Made by a program: the position numbers and the translations under genes. DNA of 64,000 bases from assembly GCF_000621485.1 (NCBI RefSeq), contig NZ_JHYF01000003.1, forward strand, positions 62,001 through 126,000, written 5' to 3'. This stretch comes from Alkaliphilus transvaalensis ATCC 700919 (GTDB taxonomy: Bacteria; Bacillota; Clostridia; Peptostreptococcales; Natronincolaceae). Under the pieces are notes generated by a model. That model ran no database searches. It was not told the DNA's origin and worked only from the letters and a program-made list of their open reading frames with translations. Below are positions 35,748-44,553 of this stretch, piece by piece (the stretch's first letter is position 1; the number at the start of each line of letters is the position of its first letter).

Positions 35748-38246
35748 GTGAGTATTTTACTAAAGTATATATTAAGGTTTATTAAGGGAAGTATGGGAAG
35801 AACCTTCTTACTTGTCTTAGCCATAGCAATTTCTGGAGCAATGGTTTATTCTATGTTATCGGTTAATACTAATTTAGAGAGTGTATACAGGGATAAACTT
35901 ACTAACTTGAAAGGGAATGCAGATATTGAGATAGTCGTTAATGATAACACCGATATAAAAAGTATAGATCCTCAATACATAACTCATATAAAAGACGATA
36001 TCCTATATGCTCAAAATATTGTTAATGTCACTGGAATATATGAGTATGATAACAATAGGCGTAAGTTATTTAATTTGACCGGAATCAGCCTTGAAGATTA
36101 TATGGAAGGTTATAATACAATTTTTTTAGAAAAAGGATCTTTTGAAAAGTTTGAAGGTAATTCTATCATTATTAGTAAAGTTGTTGCAGAGAAGTATTCT
36201 TTACAATTAAATGATAAAATGACGATTTATGTTGGACCAAACAAAGAGGTATTAACAGTGGCTGCTATCGTTGCACCGACTGGACTATTTTTAGATGAAT
36301 CTGTACAATTACAAGCTATCCTACCATATGATACGTTAAATGAATGGATGTATTTAGATGGTAATCCCAATAAAGTATATATCCAACTAAAGAACAGTGA
36401 AGAGCGTAATCAAATTATAGAGAAGCTAAAGGAGTTTTATCCAAATTATCTTATAAGAGAAGCCATTAATTTAGAAGAAGTAGAGGATAAAATTTATGAG
36501 GTGTCCATTCCTTTGATTTTTTCTTCCTTGATGGGAAGTTTGATGTGCTTCTTCATTATCTATTCATCTTTTAGAGTCGTTTTATTAGAACAACTACCCC
36601 ATATTGGAACCTTTAGAAGTGTGGGTGCCGATAAAAGAAAAATTAAATTAATTATGTTTTTAGAGAGTATATTTTATGGTGTATTTGGTGGAACATTAGG
36701 CGGTATTTTAGGGGTTGGAATTTCATACGTTATTACGAGCCTTTCGATACCAGAAGAATTAAAGGGAATAACAGAGGTGGGAATTAATGTTAATATGATC
36801 TATTTTATTATCTGTCTTTTCTTTTCAATACTCATTAGTATGTTGGGTACTTTAGTTCCAATATACCAAATATCAAAAATTTCCGTAAAAAATATCGTGT
36901 TAAATTTAATTGATACAGAAGAAAAAACAAATTTTAAAGGAAGTATCATTTATATACCAATGTTAGTGTTTGCTTTTTTAGCACCCTACATAACAACGAA
37001 AAAATTATTAGGTGTGGGGGCCGTGGCAGGAATCGTATTAGGCCTTATAGCCCTTATCAAATTACTTCCTATATTCTTAAATATTATTGCAAGAATCATG
37101 CAACATCCATTAAAACTGATCTTTGGGAATAGTGGATATATTGCCAGTGCCAATGTTTCTTCTAACAGTACTTTTGCCAATAGTTCAAAACTACTAGTGA
37201 TAGGAATTAGTATTATTTTAATGATGAATGTGATCTCTAAAGGCATGACAGATATTTTGGTTAATAACGTGATAGATATAGAAAACTATGACTTAAGTGT
37301 AGGTGCTCCTGAAATAGAAGGTTCAAAGATTAAACTTATTAATGACTTAGACAGTGTTCAGGAGACTTATCTGATGTATAGTTTAGAAAATGTTGAGATA
37401 CCAGAGATGGACTCGGTTATTAGTCTAGTAGACGGTGTTTCAGATGAGAATTATTTAAACTTTAGAAATATAGAAATAGATGATTTAGGATTAATGAAAG
37501 AATTACAAGAGGGTAAGAATATAATTTTAACAAATGTATTAGAGAAGAGACATGGATTAGAAATCGGAGATCATATTACATTATCTTTTGATAATAATGA
37601 TGTTGAATATAAGATTATTGGTTTTGCTGATAGTTACATGACTGCGGGTAGCTTTGGATTGGTCTCAATCAAATCATTACAAGAAGATACTAATAAAAAA
37701 ATACATAATAGTATACTGATTAAAACAACCGCTGAGGTAAGCGTAGAATCAGTTGCCGATCATATGGCAGTATTGTTTGAAAATGATTTTGCAGTTGTTC
37801 AGGTTGTAGATGATTTTATTGATTTCTTTAGAAATACCATGAATCAAATAACTTTCATGATAAAGGCCCTTTCTGTCTTAGGTATAATTATCGGGTTAGT
37901 TGGGATTATCAATAATCAGTTATTGACCTATATAAAACGAAAAAGAACTACTGCTATCTTTAGGTCAGTTGGAATGTCGAGAATACAATTAATCAAAATG
38001 TTATTTGCAGAATCTATCACTGTAGGTATAGTTGGTGGTAGTGGAGGTGTGATAGGAGGATATTTATTTATAAGTATTGTACCAATGTTTTTTGAAATGG
38101 GAAATTTAGCTGTACCATTAGAATTGGGGTTGAAGGAAAGTTTACTTTACACCATTTCTGCAATTCTAGTAACTGTATGTTCAAATATTCTAATTGCGAT
38201 TAAAACATATAAATTTGATATTGTTGCAGCAATTAAAACAGAATAA
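35748..38246 (+). CDS. FtsX-family ABC transporter permease, two-domain (832 aa)
   Basis: The duplicated MacB/FtsX permease has an N-terminal anchor helix, a first extracytoplasmic domain, a three-helix FtsX block (about 255-375), a second anchor helix and extracytoplasmic domain, and a final FtsX block (about 700-820). The motif TFRSVGADKRKIKLI and its repeat IFRSVGMSRIQLIKM show the internal duplication. Eight to ten helices are expected. It starts with GTG after GGAGGTG. With the next gene it forms an exporter for the cluster product or a lipid-like intermediate. Confidence 0.88.
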   Translation: MSILLKYILRFIKGSMGRTFLLVLAIAISGAMVYSMLSVNTNLESVYRDKLTNLKGNADIEIVVNDNTDIKSIDPQYITHIKDDILYAQNIVNVTGIYEYDNNRRKLFNLTGISLEDYMEGYNTIFLEKGSFEKFEGNSIIISKVVAEKYSLQLNDKMTIYVGPNKEVLTVAAIVAPTGLFLDESVQLQAILPYDTLNEWMYLDGNPNKVYIQLKNSEERNQIIEKLKEFYPNYLIREAINLEEVEDKIYEVSIPLIFSSLMGSLMCFFIIYSSFRVVLLEQLPHIGTFRSVGADKRKIKLIMFLESIFYGVFGGTLGGILGVGISYVITSLSIPEELKGITEVGINVNMIYFIICLFFSILISMLGTLVPIYQISKISVKNIVLNLIDTEEKTNFKGSIIYIPMLVFAFLAPYITTKKLLGVGAVAGIVLGLIALIKLLPIFLNIIARIMQHPLKLIFGNSGYIASANVSSNSTFANSSKLLVIGISIILMMNVISKGMTDILVNNVIDIENYDLSVGAPEIEGSKIKLINDLDSVQETYLMYSLENVEIPEMDSVISLVDGVSDENYLNFRNIEIDDLGLMKELQEGKNIILTNVLEKRHGLEIGDHITLSFDNNDVEYKIIGFADSYMTAGSFGLVSIKSLQEDTNKKIHNSILIKTTAEVSVESVADHMAVLFENDFAVVQVVDDFIDFFRNTMNQITFMIKALSVLGIIIGLVGIINNQLLTYIKRKRTTAIFRSVGMSRIQLIKMLFAESITVGIVGGSGGVIGGYLFISIVPMFFEMGNLAVPLELGLKESLLYTISAILVTVCSNILIAIKTYKFDIVAAIKTE

Positions 38247-38275
38247 AAAACACTTAAAATTGGAGTGATATGAGT

Positions 38276-39010
38276 ATGGAGAAAATCATTGAAGTATCAG
38301 GCATTTATCGAAATTTCCAGAGTGGGATGCAATCAGTTAATGTTCTAAAAGATATTAATTTTACAGTAAATAAAGGAGACTTTGTATCCATTATGGGGCC
38401 ATCTGGTTCTGGTAAGAGTACTTTGCTTTATATAATTGGAGGCTTAGATCAGCCAACATCTGGCGAAATTAAATTAAATGGCAAAAGGAATATTGCAAAC
38501 TTAAATGATAAAGAAGCCAGTATAGTAAGGAGAAGGGACATTGGATTTGTGTTTCAGTTTTATAATTTAATACCTGATTTAAATGTTGAAGAAAATGTAC
38601 TATTGCCAGTACTGCTTGATGGAAAAAAGAAAAAAGACCATGAGGAATACTTGGGAGAAATTCTTAATGAAGTAGGGCTGTATGATAGGAAGAAATTTAG
38701 ACCAAAAGAATTATCAGGAGGCCAACAGCAACGTGTAGCCATTGCAAGAGCTTTAATTAACAATCCTGAAATTATCCTTGCTGATGAACCGATTGGTAAC
38801 CTAGATTCAAAAGTTGGTATGGATATCATGAATTTATTCCGTAGTTTAAATTTAAATAAGGGAAAAACGATTATCCAAGTAACTCATTCTAGAGAATCGA
38901 GTCTTTATGGGAATAGAATAATACATTTAAAAGATGGTGAGATTGAAGAACAAGAAAATTTAAAGAAAGAGGTTACCAACTATGAAAATAAAACTCCTAT
39001 TAATGTGTGA
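38276..39010 (+). CDS. ABC transporter ATP-binding protein, MacB/LolD type
   Basis: This ATPase of about 244 residues has Walker [10 protein letters not shown], the signature [14 protein letters not shown], Walker [14 protein letters not shown] and VTHS. GGAGTG at 38262-38267 suits the ATG at 38276 rather than the one at 38270. Its 3' end overlaps the glycosyltransferase start by 29 bp, coupling export and glycosylation genes. Confidence 0.93.
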   Translation: MEKIIEVSGIYRNFQSGMQSVNVLKDINFTVNKGDFVSIMGPSGSGKSTLLYIIGGLDQPTSGEIKLNGKRNIANLNDKEASIVRRRDIGFVFQFYNLIPDLNVEENVLLPVLLDGKKKKDHEEYLGEILNEVGLYDRKKFRPKELSGGQQQRVAIARALINNPEIILADEPIGNLDSKVGMDIMNLFRSLNLNKGKTIIQVTHSRESSLYGNRIIHLKDGEIEEQENLKKEVTNYENKTPINV

Positions 39011-40190
39011 TGGTATTGCCTTATCCCATATCGTGCGATTAATGGTTTTAGTATCATATTTGGATAGAGAGAAATATGAAATAGTTGTAGCTGCTAGTCC
39101 TGAGTATAAGCATATAGCAGTTGGAAAAGCAGATCAGATTATAGAATTAGATACTTTATCAGTAAAAGAATTTGAAGAAAGAGAGAATACAGTTACTGGT
39201 AATATATACGATAAAGATGTTTTGAAAATGTATATCGAATCTGATCTAAAGATTATCTCCGAAGTAAAGCCAGATATTATCATCGGAGATTTAAGGGTAT
39301 CCCTAGGCATTACTGCAAAAATATCTAAAATACCCTATATTAATATACAAAATGCCCATTGGAGTACATTTTCAATGGTGGATTTTCCAATGCCAGATTT
39401 TAATCTCTTAAAATTATTCTTATGTATTATATCAGGAATGACCCCTACTAAAGCACAAAAAAACTTTGTAAAGGCTTATAACGAATATCGTATTCAATAT
39501 GGTATGGAAAAGATCAATACTTTTCAAGAGTTTTTTACATCGGGAGATTTAAATTTATATGCAGATATACCATTATTGTCTCCTACAAGAGCGTTAACAG
39601 ATGGACATGCATTCATTGGACCCATAATTGACTTTATTGATAATCCATTACCAAGTTGGTGGGATGAAATTAAAGACGATAAGAAAATTGTATATTGCAC
39701 TATTGGCTCAACGGGAAGTATCGATAAAACAAGAAAAATTATAAAAGCATTAGAAAAACTTGATGTTACGGTTATTGTTGCCACTGCTGGTAAAATTGAT
39801 CCTAGTGAATTTCCTGAGCATTTCTATGTTAGCAAATACGTACCAGCACTTAAAGTAATAGAAAAAGCAGATTTAGTTATCTTTAATGGGGGAGCAACTT
39901 TGTATCAAGCCCTGTCTAAAGGTAAACCGGTTTTATCTTTACCAAATATGGTGGATCAATTTATGTTTTCTAGCCAAATAGAGAAATTAAAAATAGGAAA
40001 AGTATTAAGATATAACAAGATGAACAGTTCTAACCTAGTCAAAGTAATAAGGGAACTACTTTCAGACAGTACATATAAAGAAAATGCAGGTAAAGTTATG
40101 AATGAGATTAAGCAATACAATGTGAAGGAACGATTTGTGAGTATATTTGAAGCCTACATTGATGATTTAATGGCAAATAAATCAAGTTAG
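38982..40190 (+). CDS. GT1-like glycosyltransferase A
   Basis: The 402-residue GT-B protein opens with [18 protein letters not shown] and has a C-terminal donor-binding half with ADLVIFNGGATLYQALSKG and NMVDQF. The usual HGG of this family reads NGG. It is clearly paralogous to the protein at 49399-50592, sharing IALSHIVR, SEVKPD, IGD, PYIN and YVSKY-like segments. It probably adds one of the deoxysugars to the acyl scaffold. AAAGAGGT precedes the ATG. Confidence 0.85.
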   Translation: MKIKLLLMCDGIALSHIVRLMVLVSYLDREKYEIVVAASPEYKHIAVGKADQIIELDTLSVKEFEERENTVTGNIYDKDVLKMYIESDLKIISEVKPDIIIGDLRVSLGITAKISKIPYINIQNAHWSTFSMVDFPMPDFNLLKLFLCIISGMTPTKAQKNFVKAYNEYRIQYGMEKINTFQEFFTSGDLNLYADIPLLSPTRALTDGHAFIGPIIDFIDNPLPSWWDEIKDDKKIVYCTIGSTGSIDKTRKIIKALEKLDVTVIVATAGKIDPSEFPEHFYVSKYVPALKVIEKADLVIFNGGATLYQALSKGKPVLSLPNMVDQFMFSSQIEKLKIGKVLRYNKMNSSNLVKVIRELLSDSTYKENAGKVMNEIKQYNVKERFVSIFEAYIDDLMANKSS

Positions 40191-40240
40191 GTTTTGGTAA
40201 AAAAGACAACATTTAAAATTTGTGGGAATTAATTAGAAAT

Positions 40241-40260
40241 AAATAGGTAGTAACCTATTT
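40241..40260. promoter_or_regulatory. Perfect 20-bp palindrome before the ACP gene
   Basis: AAATAGGT-AGTA-ACCTATTT is fully symmetric and lies 30 bp upstream of the ACP start. It lacks a terminator T-run on the plus strand. It could act as an operator or as an mRNA-stabilising hairpin. Confidence 0.4.
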
Positions 40261-40290
40261 AAATAAAAAAAGCAAAGGAGATAAAAAGAT

Positions 40291-40593
40291 ATGAAAACAA
40301 TTAACCAAGAAGTAAAAGAAGAGATTAAGGAATTAGTATATCAGTTTTTTGCTGATGAATGTGAAGTGGAAGTAGATGAAATTAATGATGAGACTCTGAT
40401 CATTGACGAATTAGATGGAGATTCATTAATGTTTCTTGAGTTGGTAGAAACCCTTAAGAAAAAATATAGTTTATCAATTCAGTTGCAAACCTTAGGGAAA
40501 TATCTTCTTAAATATCCAGCAAAAACAATTAAAGAAGTAGTAGAAACAAGCTATTTAATTTATGAAAAAGAGGATGAGCTTGCTGCATCCTAG
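40291..40593 (+). CDS. Acyl carrier protein
   Basis: The 100-residue acidic four-helix protein has DGDSLMFLEL, in which Ser45 should carry phosphopantetheine. It is longer than a typical FabC-like ACP by about 20 residues. It is the only carrier protein in the cluster, so all chain chemistry presumably occurs on it or on CoA. The Sfp-type transferase at 53071 is its probable activator. AAAGGAG precedes the ATG. Confidence 0.9.
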   Translation: MKTINQEVKEEIKELVYQFFADECEVEVDEINDETLIIDELDGDSLMFLELVETLKKKYSLSIQLQTLGKYLLKYPAKTIKEVVETSYLIYEKEDELAAS

Positions 40594-40620
40594 TATTCTT
40601 CAGTATTGAGGTGAATAGCT

Positions 40621-41211
40621 GTGATAGAGGTTGTAGAAGAAATTAAATATTTTTCCCTTAAGTCTTATATGGATTTTTTAAAGATAGAAAAAGAAGTGAG
40701 CAATGATTTAAATGATTTAAGAGCTATTGCATTTATACTGTCAGAAAAATTTATTGAGGAGAACATTTCTAAACAACACAAGTATAAGATCCTAAACTGG
40801 TTATGTAGTTTAGATGTTATATCAATTGCTGTTATTAACTGTAATATCAGTGAAAAGAGTATTGAATACTTGTTGAGTTTTGATTTATGCCTAGAAACCA
40901 CTAAATCCTCTATTACTCTTAATGGGCTAAGCAATGCTGATTATTTTACAGACGAGCATATTAAACTTTTGATAGGTCAGTCAACTAATTTTCCATTAAT
41001 AAATGGAAGCATTGACTCCGAAAACATAGCGTCTAGTGTTTGTCAGTTTGTAGCTCCTATCTTAGAGGGAAAGACAAGTGAGTATATCGGTTTTTTAAAA
41101 AAATACTTTAATCTTTATAAGCAGACTAAAGACATCAACAGATCTATACTACAGTGGGAAGAAACAATATCCTTTTGTGAGTTATCAATAAAAAAGTATG
41201 AGAACGGGTGA
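40621..41211 (+). CDS. Degenerate crotonase-like protein (196 aa)
   Basis: No obvious family name applies, but the middle of the protein, ISIAVINCNISEKSIEYLL followed by SFDLCLETTKSSITL, lines up with the crotonase core. There active members read AAINGxxxGGGxELAxxCD, then a strand ending in the catalytic PE. Here the GGG oxyanion turn is replaced by SEKS and no PE motif follows. The N-terminal GADL region is also missing. I infer a shortened, probably inactive crotonase paralogue, perhaps a partner of the intact crotonase 10 bp downstream. GTG start after GAGGTG. Confidence 0.5.
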   Translation: MIEVVEEIKYFSLKSYMDFLKIEKEVSNDLNDLRAIAFILSEKFIEENISKQHKYKILNWLCSLDVISIAVINCNISEKSIEYLLSFDLCLETTKSSITLNGLSNADYFTDEHIKLLIGQSTNFPLINGSIDSENIASSVCQFVAPILEGKTSEYIGFLKKYFNLYKQTKDINRSILQWEETISFCELSIKKYENG

Positions 41212-41221
41212 AGAATAAATT

Positions 41222-41932
41222 ATGAAGGTGGAATTTGATACAGTTTATTATCTTGAAGAAGGCGAAATTGCCTATATTTACATCAATATGCCACCAGCAA
41301 ATAAGATGATTCCAAAGTTTTTAGATGAGATTGTTACAGTCATTGATGATCATGCAGTTCATACTAAAATGAAGGGAATTATTGTTACAGGAGAGGGGCG
41401 GCATTTCAGTTCTGGTGCAGATGTAGATTTATTAATAAAGAATATCTATGAAAATACTACTCTGGAGAATGAAAACAGACTGGTTCCCCCCCAACGGAAT
41501 ATTGATGTTAAAAATGCTTTTGACGGTTTATATAAAAGTAAGATACCCGTAATTTCTGCAATTAATGGATTTTGTATAGGTTCAGGATTCGAGTTTGCTT
41601 TGCAGACCCATATAAGAATTGCAGAGAAAGGAGCAAGAGTCGGGTTACCCGAAACGACTTTCGGTTTAATGCCTGGCCTTAATGGGACTCTGAGGTGTAT
41701 CGAAGAAATAGGTTATAAAAAAGCATTCGAGTTTATTTTAAAAGGAGAACTAATACCAGCTGATCTTGCTAAAGAACTTAATTTAGTTGATATTGTTGTA
41801 AACAAAAAAGAAGCAGTGGGATTAGCTAGAGACTTTATAAAATTTGTAGGTGACTACTCACAAAACTACAATATTCAGAATGCTCAAAATATTTTTAAAA
41901 AATTTCTTGATTTAAAGAAAGAGACCTGTTGA
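41222..41932 (+). CDS. Enoyl-CoA hydratase/isomerase (crotonase) family protein 2
   Basis: The 236-residue crotonase has GRHFSSGADVD, AINGFCIGSGFEFALQTH with E124, and GLPETTFGLMPGLNGTLR with E144, so both hydratase glutamates are retained. Differences from crotonase 1 (GSG for GGG, LNG for LGG) suggest a different substrate or role such as dehydration versus decarboxylation or isomerisation. It overlaps the KAS III-like gene region and forms a block with the ACP and degenerate crotonase. Confidence 0.88.
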   Translation: MKVEFDTVYYLEEGEIAYIYINMPPANKMIPKFLDEIVTVIDDHAVHTKMKGIIVTGEGRHFSSGADVDLLIKNIYENTTLENENRLVPPQRNIDVKNAFDGLYKSKIPVISAINGFCIGSGFEFALQTHIRIAEKGARVGLPETTFGLMPGLNGTLRCIEEIGYKKAFEFILKGELIPADLAKELNLVDIVVNKKEAVGLARDFIKFVGDYSQNYNIQNAQNIFKKFLDLKKETC

Positions 41933-41949
41933 AAGGAGGGAATCGTTCA

Positions 41950-43062
41950 TTGAAATACTATGTAAAAATGGATAGTGTAGCGTCATATTTACCAGGCGAG
42001 CCTATAAAATTTCAGGACATAAATGATTATTTAGGTAATTTTGAATTAACGCCTAAACTTGATAAGTGGGTACATAGGATACAACCAATGATGGAGGAAA
42101 TGCTTTCTTTTAAGTATTGCTACTATGCATTTGATAATAAAACGAGAACATTTGTTGATGACAACTTGAGTATGTCGGTAAAGGCAGCCAAAAAAGCTTT
42201 AGAAAAAGCTCAGAAAGATGCAAAGGAGATAGACCTATTAATCTATGGAGGAGCTTTATCTAATCAAATTCCACCAATATCGACAAGGATACAGGAAGAA
42301 TTAGGAATTGACCTGTGTGGCGAGTTACATATTCATGCTAATTGTACTTCTGTTTATAAAGCAATAAAAATGGCCCATATGCTTTTACAGACAGGAGAAT
42401 ATAAAAATGCATTGGTGATATCCTCCAATGTTGCAAGCTCAAGTTTTATTAGAGAGTTTTATAATGAAAAAGTTCTAACGAAAGATGATATCTTCTTAAG
42501 ATGGTACTTATGTGATGGTGCAGGAGCAATGGTATTTTCGGCGCAGGAAGAAAAGACAAGCGGTTTTTATCTAGAAGACACTTATATGGAGTCTGCTGGA
42601 GGAAACAAAAAATCAGCAATGTGCAACGAAGTACCTTATCATTGGAGTAATCCTCTTGATGACTTCGAAAAGGGTGCCCACCATGTTCGCCAAATATATT
42701 TAAATGATATGAAAGAGCATGCTGTTGAGGAAAATGGTAAGACAATCTTTTATAATGCTTTAAATAGAATGCTTAAAGAAAAAAATGTTAATTTAGAGGG
42801 ATTGAAGAATTTTGTTGTAAATATGCCTTCGAAGTTTGTTCGCCAAATCATTATTGATGAGTGTACAGACCTTGGAATACCATTAGAGACCTTCTACAGT
42901 GCTATAGAAGATGTAGGCTACGCTGGTCCTCCAGCTGCAATTATATCCATCGATAATTTGCTTCAAAGCAAGGAATTTGAGAATAACGATTTAATTATGA
43001 GTTTTGTAATGGAAGTAAGTAAGTTTATGCAGGCGGGTTTTACCCTTAGATATACTAAGTAG
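41950..43062 (+). CDS. KAS III-like (FabH-superfamily) protein with altered active site
   Basis: The 370-residue thiolase-fold protein has the nucleophile region HIHANCTSVYKAIKMA (C132) and the conserved LCDGAGAMVFSA. The stretch that is VPHQAN in FabH reads VNMPSK, and the GNTSA loop reads GYAGPPA. The catalytic His and Asn are therefore absent. It may transfer or hydrolyse acyl groups rather than condense them. AAAGGAGGG at 41932-41940 indicates the TTG at 41950 as start, not the TTG at 41929. Confidence 0.8.
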   Translation: MKYYVKMDSVASYLPGEPIKFQDINDYLGNFELTPKLDKWVHRIQPMMEEMLSFKYCYYAFDNKTRTFVDDNLSMSVKAAKKALEKAQKDAKEIDLLIYGGALSNQIPPISTRIQEELGIDLCGELHIHANCTSVYKAIKMAHMLLQTGEYKNALVISSNVASSSFIREFYNEKVLTKDDIFLRWYLCDGAGAMVFSAQEEKTSGFYLEDTYMESAGGNKKSAMCNEVPYHWSNPLDDFEKGAHHVRQIYLNDMKEHAVEENGKTIFYNALNRMLKEKNVNLEGLKNFVVNMPSKFVRQIIIDECTDLGIPLETFYSAIEDVGYAGPPAAIISIDNLLQSKEFENNDLIMSFVMEVSKFMQAGFTLRYTK

Positions 43063-43088
43063 ATCTAACAGCAGCAGTAAAATAAAAT

Positions 43089-43110
43089 GCCAGCGCCAGT
43101 GGGCGCTGGC
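43089..43110 (+). promoter_or_regulatory. GC-rich intercistronic hairpin
   Basis: GCCAGCGCC pairs perfectly with GGCGCTGGC across an AGTG loop in the 81-bp gap before the radical SAM gene. No T-run follows. Its GC content is far above its surroundings, so an mRNA processing or stability role is likely. Confidence 0.5.
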
Positions 43111-43143
43111 TAAGAAAAAGGCCAACAACAGAGAGGTGAAATA

Positions 43144-44541
43144 ATGAAAATACTATTGGTTAATCCTGTAATTCCCCATGCTTTTCGCCTGTTAGACTTT
43201 GCTGATGAAAAGGCTAAAAGGTCAATCGGAAGAAGAGTTATGGTGGGGCCGCCCCTTGCCTTAAACGAATTGGCAGGAATGGTCCCTGAAGAAGAGATCA
43301 TTATTCTAGATCAAAAAACAGAGTTAGATAATAACCCGCAATATGATTACTTAGAGGCATATAAAGAAGAATTAGAAGTATTTAAACCAGATATTGTTTG
43401 TATTACTTGCATCACTGCACAGTACAATGCTACGTTGAAAATTTTAGAAGTTACAAAAAAATATAATCCAGAAATACTTACAATGGTAGGTGGAATTCAT
43501 CCCACTCTTTGTAAAGAAAGTTTTATTGGTACAGATGCAGATATTTTAACAATAGGGTTAGGTAAAAACAGTTTTAGAATGATTGTTGAAGTTTATAAGG
43601 CACAGGGATATTATGGAGATTATTCTAAAATACCTGGACTAGCATTAAATAAAGATAATCGTTTAATAATTACAAGAAGTCTTTGTAGTTTAAGTTATTC
43701 AGAGATTAAAGAAAATTATTTGTTCGACAAGGTTATGCCTAACAGGGTCCTTACGGATAAGTACAATTATACAATTAAGCATGTCAATCAAAAAATCCAT
43801 TATTTGAGTACTTCTTCAGGATGTACCCATAAGTGTAACTTTTGCAGTATTTGGCAAACAACTAATGGACTATACTTTCATAAGGATGTAGAAACAATCA
43901 TCGATGAATTAAAAACAATGGATCAATACCATATTATTAGATTTTGTGATGCTAATACTTTTGGTGATATTAAAAAAGCAAGATTACTCTTTAATCGTAT
44001 TATAGAAGAAGGATTAGACTTCCATGATTATATGGCAGACGTAAGAACAGATACTGTTTTGAAGCATCCCGATTTAATTGAATTGGCTGTTAAAGCGGGT
44101 TTGAAAATCGTTATTTGTGGGTTAGAAGCAACAAGTGATGAAGAACTGAAAGCTTATAATAAGGACAACACAGTTGAGAATATTACCAAAGGATTACGTG
44201 TTCTTAATGACTTAGGGGTTTATGTAAATGGTAATTACATTGTAAAACCAGAGTATGTTGAAAAAGATTTTGAGCGCTTAGCAAAATTTGTAGAAGATAA
44301 TCCTATTTATCATTCTGGTTTTACCGTTTTAACACCTTTTCCTGGCACGCCATTATGGGAAGAGGTTAAGGACCAGATTACAATTAAGAATTTTGATTAC
44401 TATAATCTGACAAACGCTGTGGTAAAGACAACTTTACCTGAAAAAGACTTTTATTTAAATGTTGCTGAACTGTATAAGACTAGTTTGAAAACAACAGATA
44501 AGTACTTAAAAATATATGGAAACGAATTATTAACAGAATAG
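43144..44541 (+). CDS. Cobalamin-binding radical SAM protein (class B-like)
   Basis: The 465-residue protein has an N-terminal B12-binding Rossmann-like domain (about 1-150, with VGGIHPT near 115). A radical SAM barrel follows whose [4Fe-4S] cluster is held by C227, C231 and C234 in SSGCTHKCNFC. A C-terminal region contains FTVLTPFPGTPLW. Family members include methyltransferases and ring-forming enzymes such as BchE; the reaction here is unknown. In the cluster it may methylate or remodel an unactivated carbon. AGAGAGGTG precedes the ATG. Confidence 0.88.
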   Translation: MKILLVNPVIPHAFRLLDFADEKAKRSIGRRVMVGPPLALNELAGMVPEEEIIILDQKTELDNNPQYDYLEAYKEELEVFKPDIVCITCITAQYNATLKILEVTKKYNPEILTMVGGIHPTLCKESFIGTDADILTIGLGKNSFRMIVEVYKAQGYYGDYSKIPGLALNKDNRLIITRSLCSLSYSEIKENYLFDKVMPNRVLTDKYNYTIKHVNQKIHYLSTSSGCTHKCNFCSIWQTTNGLYFHKDVETIIDELKTMDQYHIIRFCDANTFGDIKKARLLFNRIIEEGLDFHDYMADVRTDTVLKHPDLIELAVKAGLKIVICGLEATSDEELKAYNKDNTVENITKGLRVLNDLGVYVNGNYIVKPEYVEKDFERLAKFVEDNPIYHSGFTVLTPFPGTPLWEEVKDQITIKNFDYYNLTNAVVKTTLPEKDFYLNVAELYKTSLKTTDKYLKIYGNELLTE

Positions 44542-44553
44542 GTTGTGGAGCTT

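Noticed and set aside
33042-43062. HMG-CoA-synthase beta-branching cassette (ACP, KS, HCS, two ECHs)
   Set aside because: The gene set looks similar, but the KS keeps its active Cys155 rather than a decarboxylase variant, and the KAS III-like protein lacks the HMG-CoA synthase pattern and any catalytic His at the expected site. There is also no modular PKS to branch.
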